A stretch of 64,000 bases of DNA from Henckelia pumila (Eukaryota > Streptophyta > Magnoliopsida > Lamiales > Gesneriaceae), in contig NC_133123.1 in NCBI RefSeq assembly GCF_033568475.1, positions 56,613,522 through 56,677,521 on the forward strand, read 5' to 3'. Of the stretch, positions 57,584-64,000 are shown in pieces (within the stretch, counting starts at the first letter, position 1; each line of letters opens with the position of its first letter). A model generated the notes under the pieces. That model saw only the letters and a list, made by a program, of their open reading frames with translations. It had not been told where the DNA came from and did not search any database. Position numbers and translations under genes: made by a program.

Positions 57584-58857
57584 AGCACTAAGTCTGGGAA
57601 AGAATGAAAGAAAGTGAAGCGCAACAGTGTGAAAATAAGAGCAGAAGTGCATCAATAAGCGTGAGTTAAGCGCAATAGCATAAGAATTAAGAGCAGCAGA
57701 GCTTCTGTTATTTTTGGAAAAATCTGAGTTTTGGAAATTTGAAACTCTTGATTTTTGGGCTTTCGTTTGTCGAGCTTTGGAGAAGATATAAAAGAGATTT
57801 TCAAGAGAACATGAGGGGTAGAAGCAGCCACACAAAATAGGAGAAATCACATGCACAGAAGACGATCAAGAGAGAAACAAAGGTGTGAAAAATCTGAGCA
57901 GATTTCTGAAGAAAAAGCTGGAACAGAGTTTGAAGATTGCATCATCCGGATACGGAATCGCATATTCGGCTTTGTTATCTTTCTTTTAAAATTATAAAAT
58001 TCTGAATTATGTTTAGTTTTAAGAATATGAGTTTTTGTTTTCAATATTTTGATCATGAACTAAAATTTTCTAGTCTAGATGATGATGTAGCTTGGTAGAT
58101 ACAAATTCTATGACTTTTTTATTTTATGTGATTGAATTCCTTTAATTTAATTGTGTTTTATAGAATTTATTGTCTTTTTAATTTACTGGCCATAAATTGA
58201 ATTGTTATGTTTATTTGATATCATTGCTCGGGAGAGGGGATTTTGAATAGAATAGAAATACACTGTTAATTATTATATAGCTCGGGAAAGTGTATAACTT
58301 TAACAGAGCTTTTAGAAGAACACGGTTTTTCATATATCATTAAGCCTAGATTTTTAATAGGGATATTGAAATCGAATCTTAATTGATACATTTTATTTGT
58401 TGCTCGGGAGAGGGAAATAAAAACAATTAAGTGTTCTTGGCTATTAAATAAAATTAATTCATGAGTTTTAATTAGTTAGAAGTAGTTGTTGTTGAAACCA
58501 AGTGAAATAAAATCCTCTAGGAGTTTTTTCTCTCATTGATAATCCTATAAATTGCGTGATTGGATTGCTATTTTCTGTTATTTATTTTAAGTTTGAAGAA
58601 AAATTCTCTATTTAATTTTTTAAATAAAGTTTGGACTATTTTAATTACAAGTAGTGATCATATAGATTTCAAGTATAGTTCTCGTGGAAACAATACTCTA
58701 CTAACTTTTTATTAAAACTTGACAATCGTGTGCTTGCGAGCATAAAAAAAATACGCGACACTTCCCTATCGAAATTTTTCTTCTGTCCAATGACTCAGAA
58801 GATGAATATGTCAGAATTGTCCAGATTTCCTCCAAAGATGACGAGAATGATACATGA

Positions 58858-59790
58858 TGCGAATCTTGGATGCATGAAAATCAAACACGATTATAAACGA
58901 ATTGTACCCTCAATTCAATAGCAAAAATATTCTTTAATGTTGTCCCAATCTTTTGAACAACTAAGTTTCGGATATCCACCTCTAGTTTACAACGAAACTA
59001 GCAACAGATAATAACGAGAAGAAAATAATCAACAATTCAATTAGACCTTCAAAGGAACCTGTATTTGACAATCCAAGTGAAAAATCAATTGACAAACGAC
59101 ACAAAGTTTATGAAACTTTGATAAGTTTGATTTGATAAAAACAAAACAAAGCTTTGGTAAAATTCTAAAGAGAATTTTAAGAATTGATAAAAATCAATAA
59201 TTCAATTACTTCAATAATCTATTCAATAATGAATGTAGAGTTTACAATATATAGAAGAAAACTAACTAAGAATCCTAATAGAATTATACTATAGATTTTC
59301 TAGTTGGATTATAATTACAAAATCCTAAAGATAATGCAAAATATATCTAAATATATCTCAGAAAAGTTTTATAATAAACTTATAAGACTCAAAATAACAC
59401 AATATATCAAAATATATCAAAAATACTCAAAATTCCCGAACATACACAAACATGCTCAGTGTGTGTAAAAGTTCGTCGTGCGGGCGCGCAACTCAGGCTG
59501 CGCGGGCGCGCATCAGCATCGTATTCCTGAGCTTCAACATTCCTCGTATGGCGCAGGTGCACAAGGCAGCAGACGCGGGCGCGCATTCATTTCGCGAATG
59601 ACTTCAAACCCAGAAATTCAATTTCGTGTTTTCTTAAATATTTTCATTACTTCCTTGATCTTTTGGACTTCAATATCACCATAACACCCTTCAAAATGAT
59701 CTTTAATCTTTCCAACTTGATTCCCATGAATTTCAAACCCTTCAACTCTCGATTGTAAATAATGGAGCAAATCTTAGAACAATATGAATC
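58858..59790 (-). repeat. Probable 3' LTR region of a decayed minus-strand Gypsy element
   Basis: Non-coding sequence downstream, on the minus strand, of a Gypsy pol C-terminus ending at 59792. It contains a minus-strand TATA-like sequence (CTATATATTG near 59250) and, upstream of it, three copies of GCGGGCGCGCA (59479, 59501, 59575). A purine tract (GAAGAAGGAGAG) near 59815-59826 precedes a possible LTR start TGAGAGATGC. Exact LTR ends are not resolved. Confidence 0.45.
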
Positions 59791-59791
59791 T

Positions 59792-62140
59792 TCAAGCATC
59801 TCTCAGATTCATATCAGACTCTCCTTCTTCAAAAAGATTTGTTCTCAAATCTTGCCACTTGTCTACAAAAACCAAAAAATAATTAGAAACTTTAAAATTA
59901 TTTTCCACATGTACTAATGTTCCTTGCACAATTATAAACACATCAAGACTCACAAAATCATTCATGTTTAAACTAAACACCTTATAACCTTTTGCACGCA
60001 TAATTAAAATTCCATTAAGCAAAACATTGTGCTCTAGGAATAAGAACCAATTTGCATGAAATATGTCACTCACAACTCTACTCAATATATCTATTCATAT
60101 GCAACCATAACAAATATTCATCCAACAGATTCATTCTTTTGGACTTCTCAACATACACTTTAAACTCAACACACATGTCCTCTCATCAAACAAATCATAC
60201 AATGACGAACATATAGAGAGAAACTTATTTTCTTTAAACAAATACATGCTCACATAAAATTTATCATGAACAATGCACAAGTATTTTTCAAACACATGCT
60301 CAAAATCATTAACCCATTCATGCAATTTATTAGCATTTTCAGACCATAAGAACCATGTAACCAAAAGAGATAAGAACTCATACCTTTGTGATAGTGTAGT
60401 AACTATCACATTTTTCTTACCTCGTTGGTACTTGATCAACTCTTCACCAACAACTCTAAATCCTTGAAAACTCTTACCATCCACAAGTAAAGCAAATTTT
60501 CTTGTACACAACAAATTATCTTTCAAACTTTCACACAAACTCTCATCTCTTTGTGTTGACACCACAAGTATCAAATATTCGACATGCCCATTCAAAATTT
60601 TGATATATACTAAGATATAATCAAAGTATAACACAATAAATTTACCTCGAGATGCATGCAAAACATAACACATCAATCTCATGAAAGTTTTACGCATGTT
60701 AGCTAGCCCAAAAGTCATTACTAGCCACTCAAGCAAATAAGACTTGCCACCTATACTATTCATGCACAATTCACTCAAATCAACACAATTCAAATAATTC
60801 ACAACAACACACACCAACTTACTTACTCTTGTATCACACCAAGATTCCAACACATTAAGATCAACAAAGGATTTAAACATTACCATATTATCTAAATTAT
60901 TCAATTCCTCAACATACCTAGAGTCCAATAACTTAAGATCAAGATTTGAATTCAATCCATATTTCATAAATAACACATTCACAAAACTCTCAACAAAGAA
61001 ATTTAATCCAAGAAATTTAAAATTTAGACCATAACTTTGAAAGTAGACATTTGATTGGTATTCAACATTTAAAGTTAAATCATGCCTCTCGAATGAAACA
61101 ACTCTCAAATCTCTAACCTCACTTTGTTTGTGACCAACTTCACATGGATCCAACATGTTAGGCCTTTTAGTATTGTAGATCCTTTGCTTCTTCATCAATG
61201 CATCTCCAAAATCCTGCAAAGAATAATAAACGATGCTCGGGATTGAACCAGATAAATCATGACAATGAGATAAAACCTCATTGTACAAAAGTACTTTAGG
61301 GATTTATTCATTTGAACAAATTTTTCATCCTCACAATTTTGGACGATAATATTTTCTTTTTTTATTGGTCTCTTTCCTCTCTTTTTTTCTCTCAAAGACC
61401 ATCTCACTTTTTTGTACACTCTTTCCTTTGGCCTCTAATATTTCTTTTTCTTTCTCTTCAATGACTATCTCACTTTTTTATCACTCTTTTTTTCAGCCAT
61501 ATCACTCAAATTTTCAAATTTCAATTGATTCTCAAGAACTTGTTTTGGACTCAATTGAAAAGGAACAATACATGGTTCATCAACTATCTCATCAATAGAC
61601 TCACAAGTGATACCAACAACATTATCATCCACAACATGCACAATAGAAGAATTATCATCCATCAATGATTCAGCCTCCACCGCACATATTTCAACACTCA
61701 CATCATCAATAGTTGAAGTATCATCAACCTCAATTTTCTAAACTTCTTCAACTTCAACTTTTGCCTCCACATCCATTAAAATATTGGATTCAATATCTAC
61801 TTGAGAATCCACCACTTTCATCATAAAATCCTTAAAAAATTGTCTCATATCATGCTCACCATTTTTATGACACCACAAGAATTTAATATCACAAGTACTA
61901 GAATTTAAAAATTTAGATGTACCTTGATAATCATGCTTTGGAACTCCACTTTTCCTCTCATAGTGATTAGGAGTAAAATGTTTCCGCATAGCTCTTTTCA
62001 TCTCATCCCATGTAGAAATAAAACTCATTCTACGTCTCTTCCTATTCTCCTCCAATATATCCCACCAATTGCAAGCATAGTCGGTAAACTCTTTTACAAC
62101 AAGTTTAACCTTCTTAGCTTCAAATAGATCACGACCGTGA
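59792..62140 (-). pseudogene. Decayed Ty3/Gypsy gag-pol remnant
   Basis: Minus strand, 5' to 3'. Gag is at 62140-61738 (VKLVVKEFTDYACNWWDILE, WDEMKRAMRKHFTPNHYER), cut at its N-terminal side by the LTR inserted at 62141. A spacer of short frames follows. A pol remnant is at 61288-60131, with RT sequence EWLVMTFGLANMRKTFMRLM and GKFIVLYFDYILVYIK, where the catalytic YxDD reads FDY, so the enzyme is dead. A C-terminal piece at 60085-59792 ends KWQDLRTNLFEEGESDM, typical of Gypsy pol ends. Protease, most of integrase and the second half of RT are missing or unrecognisable, so this is an internally deleted copy. Confidence 0.7.
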
Positions 62141-63341
62141 TGTGACAATCGGACGCAACGATGGTGGAACGAACACAACGTTCGCTAACGGATGCAACGA
62201 ACCCCGAACGGACGTTCCGTTCACTGTCTATAAATAGAGGTGCCAAGGCTCATTTGAAACTCGCCTCTCTCCTCTCTTCTCTATCTTTTCTTAGCCTTCT
62301 AAATCAGATCTAAGGATTTTTAGGCATCCTATTGGGAATTCGGAAGTATCGGAGCGATCCCGGCATCGTAGAGGAGCTGCGCCTAAGTTTTGCGATAGTC
62401 GCCATCAGTGGGCTGAAGACAGACGCAAGTATGCTTTGACTTCCTAAAATTATTTGGGAGCATGCAATAACTTATTTAAGGCTTTAGAGCTTAATGAATG
62501 ATGCATGGATATTTGCATTGTAGAGCTGATGATAGACTTGGAACCTAAAATGAGACTGCTAGGAACTGCTTGTAGTAAGGTACGTAAGTAGTGACTGAGA
62601 TGACCAACATGATATATATTATATGTGTTGCATGAGTATGTGCTACTTGTTTTATATGTTTTACGATTTTAGCACATGCATGTTTTTACGGTAGACTGCA
62701 TCTACTATGATGTGAGTCACTGATAGTTTCCATAGAGAGCTTGTAACTCATCATGAACTCGAGGAAGGGATTTCCAGTTTCCATATGAACCAAGTGTCCT
62801 GTTTTGGATTTGAGTCAGGATTGGGGAGACTCAGCCCCTAGTTTTGCTATCACTAGGAGCGACCACGACGATGGAGTAGACGCTATAGTCGGTAGGGGAA
62901 TATGAGAGCGGAACAGCGGATTAGCTATCCGGCACAACCCTGCATATTATTGGCGCCCTGAGTATACTATTTTACCTTGGTTTTAAATACATCTATGTGC
63001 TGCATATATTTTATATATCATTGCTTCCGTATTGAGCGTAGTCGCTCACGTCCAGTATTTTCTGTATGTCTGGACACCCCATTCGACGGGTCAGGTGTAG
63101 GTGCAGGATTGAGCACTAGGAGCTTGGAGAGGTCAGTGACCCTCGAAGACTGCAGGATTAGCTGTAGGTCTTAACCCTTAGGATTATTTGTAATTCGATT
63201 GGGTTGTATTTTGGTTATTTAACTGATTGTATTCTGCCGGTCTGCTTTTATTTAAGTCTTCCGCAGCTATTTATTTTAAATGCATGCTTAATTATTGCTC
63301 TAAAATCTGATTAGGTAGTGGATCCGGGTTGGGTCGCTACA
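62141..63341 (+). repeat. 5' LTR of a plus-strand (Gypsy-like) retrotransposon
   Basis: A 1201-bp LTR, TGTGACAATC...GGGTCGCTACA, followed five bases later by the primer site. TATAAATAG is at 62229-62237. Between the LTR start and the TATA box there are only ~88 bases, filled with motifs such as CGGACGCAACGA, ACGGATGCAACGAAC and GAACGGACGTTCCGTTC. It is inserted in the gag of the decayed Gypsy element. Assignment to Gypsy rests on LTR style only, as no coding part is visible. Confidence 0.65.
62229..62237 (+). promoter_or_regulatory. LTR TATA box
   Basis: TATAAATAG about 88 bases after the LTR start, directly after the CGGAYGCAACG-type motif cluster. Confidence 0.6.
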
Positions 63342-63346
63342 TTTAT

Positions 63347-63358
63347 TGGTATCAGAGC
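63347..63358 (+). other. Primer-binding site (initiator tRNA-Met) of the 62141 element
   Basis: TGGTATCAGAGC five bases after the LTR end, a perfect complement to the 3' end of plant initiator tRNA-Met. Confidence 0.85.
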
Positions 63359-63660
63359 GACATGCAAAAAGACTTGGAAGATAGTAATGAAACTTTTTGG
63401 GTTATCCTTGTAGGATTGATGAGACCTTTAAAGAGACGATGATGAGGAGATTAGGTTGCCCAAAGACTATCATCATCAGCATGATTTCTAAAGATTTGGC
63501 TTATGGAATTCCAGCAAGTGCGGACAGGAGCGATGGATCGTGTCCGAGCTTTTGAGACTTCTACTCATGTGGATCCTAGCTTTGGATCGAGTACCGGATG
63601 CCAAAGGCAGTGGCAGAGGATTGGTTGGGACATACTTGATGTTTGCATCTGTATAGTCCA
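63359..63660 (+). other. Leader of the 62141 element, cut by an inverted LTR
   Basis: About 300 bases of untranslated leader or gag-proximal sequence. A weak frame at 63503-63691 has no recognisable domain. The leader ends abruptly where the inverted LTR copy begins. Confidence 0.4.
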
Positions 63661-64000
63661 TGTAGTGACCCAACCTGGATCCACTACCTAATCAGAGTTA
63701 TAGTAAAAGCGCACACAAAAAAAAGCTTAAAGCGTAAAGAGCGGATAATTAAAATACAACAAATCCAATCGGCAGAATACAACCGACGCTATCACAAGTG
63801 TATAAGTACTGTTATACAACCAAATCGAAGGTTCAGGGTAAATAAATCCCTACCCTCTACAACCTCGCACTCCCCAAAGGTCAATCCTGCTGAGAGCCGC
63901 CTGGACCGTCCAGCCTCAAACCTACCCCGCCACAAGGTACACAATACCCAAACACAGGGGCGTGAGCTAAAACGCTCAATACGAAGCAATGATATAAATA
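63661..64000 (-). repeat. Inverted LTR copy of the same family (partial, runs off right edge)
   Basis: It starts TGTAGTGACCCAACC, the complement of the end of the LTR at 63341, and continues with recognisable complement of 63340 back to about 62995 (for example CGGCAGAATACAA and ACGCTCAATACGAAGCAATG). It is diverged from the left LTR by substitutions and indels, so it is not a recent duplicate. Confidence 0.75.

Larger units (their letters stand above)
47748..58760 (+). mobile_element. Gypsy-type solo LTR, split by Copia-2
   Basis: It starts TGATAAGTGTATTTATGCAC and ends ATACGCGACA; flanking pentamers are CTTCT (47743-47747) and CTTCC (58761-58765), one mismatch. The right end carries TCTCGTGGAAACAATACTCT and CAATCGTGTGCTTGCG, sequences typical of the 3' part of plant Ty3/Gypsy LTRs. 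After subtracting Copia-2 the LTR is about 1.55 kb. No second LTR or internal coding part of this family is present here, so it is called a solo LTR. The orientation is inferred from the position of these 3'-LTR-like sequences. Confidence 0.55.
47684..58857 (+). pseudogene. Small open frame split by a nested retrotransposon insertion
   Basis: The left part, 47684-47747, starts ATG and reads MADSPNSSSSKPAATKDTDD. The right part begins at 58761, after the solo LTR, and stays open to a TGA at 58855-58857 (DSEDEYVRIVQISSKDDEND near its end). Removing the inserted DNA and one copy of the target duplication (CTTCT/CTTCC) keeps the frame across the junction, giving about 51 codons rich in Ser and acidic residues. 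I do not recognise it. It could be the first exon of a gene or a chance frame. Its position just after the viroplasmin-like remnant is suggestive only. Confidence 0.4.

Noticed and set aside
1..64000. CRISPR arrays, bacterial operons, plasmid origins
   Set aside because: The window is plant nuclear DNA; the short motif arrays lie in LTR and internal promoters and are degenerate, not spacer-repeat arrays.
1..64000. tRNA or rRNA genes
   Set aside because: The only tRNA-like sequences found are the retroelement primer-binding sites and a B-box-like motif in a SINE-like fragment; no complete cloverleaf was recognised by eye.

Overview
This is about 64 kb of nuclear DNA from a flowering plant, almost certainly a eudicot. 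The genes are split by short AT-rich introns with GT-AG borders and encode plant-type proteins (GPAT9, plant U-box/ARM E3 ligase, DSK2). Between them lie AT-rich spacers and nested plant transposons. The exact species cannot be read from the sequence.

Positions 1-25,500 are the gene-rich half. On the minus strand at the left edge are the first three exons of an O-fucosyltransferase-family gene that runs out of the window. Next come a complete 12-exon GPAT9-type glycerol-3-phosphate acyltransferase (+, 5522-10618), a convergent 4-exon regulatory subunit of mitochondrial NAD-dependent isocitrate dehydrogenase (-, 11694-14313), a 4-exon plant U-box/ARM-repeat E3 ligase (+, 16435-18796) and an 8-exon DSK2/ubiquilin shuttle factor (+, 20079-25452). 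The last two both act in ubiquitin signalling, but nothing in the sequence shows joint control. Small DNA transposons sit between or inside these genes: a hAT MITE nested in a PIF/Harbinger-like element (3278-4582) and a Tourist-like MITE (14962-15347).

Positions 25,500-64,000 are transposon-dominated. An AT-rich array of roughly 740-bp tandem units (26703-29226) contains a tiny SINE-like insertion. Copia-1 (29535-38724, minus) and Copia-2 (48128-57583, minus) are two related Sirevirus-like Copia elements with 1.1-1.3 kb LTRs, target-site duplications, tRNA-Met primer sites and an extra ORF after pol, in the position where Sireviruses carry an 'envelope-like' gene. Copia-3 (40437-44886, plus) is a decayed Copia element with 162-bp LTRs nested inside a hAT MITE. 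Copia-2 lies inside a Gypsy-type solo LTR (47748-58760), which itself splits a small open frame next to a decayed RNase H1-N-terminal (viroplasmin-like) gene. The right end holds a decayed minus-strand Gypsy element, invaded by the LTR of another Gypsy-like element (62141-63341) that has an inverted partner from 63661 to the window edge.

The most striking observation is in Copia-1 and Copia-2. Each has, directly upstream of the extra 3' ORF, an internal TATA box preceded by an array of short paired motifs. In each element this array uses the same motif as the array upstream of the TATA box in its own LTRs, yet the motif differs between the two elements. The Copia-2 motif also appears upstream of the TATA box of the unrelated LTR at 62141. 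This looks like a matched two-promoter system whose cis-elements are replaced in concert.
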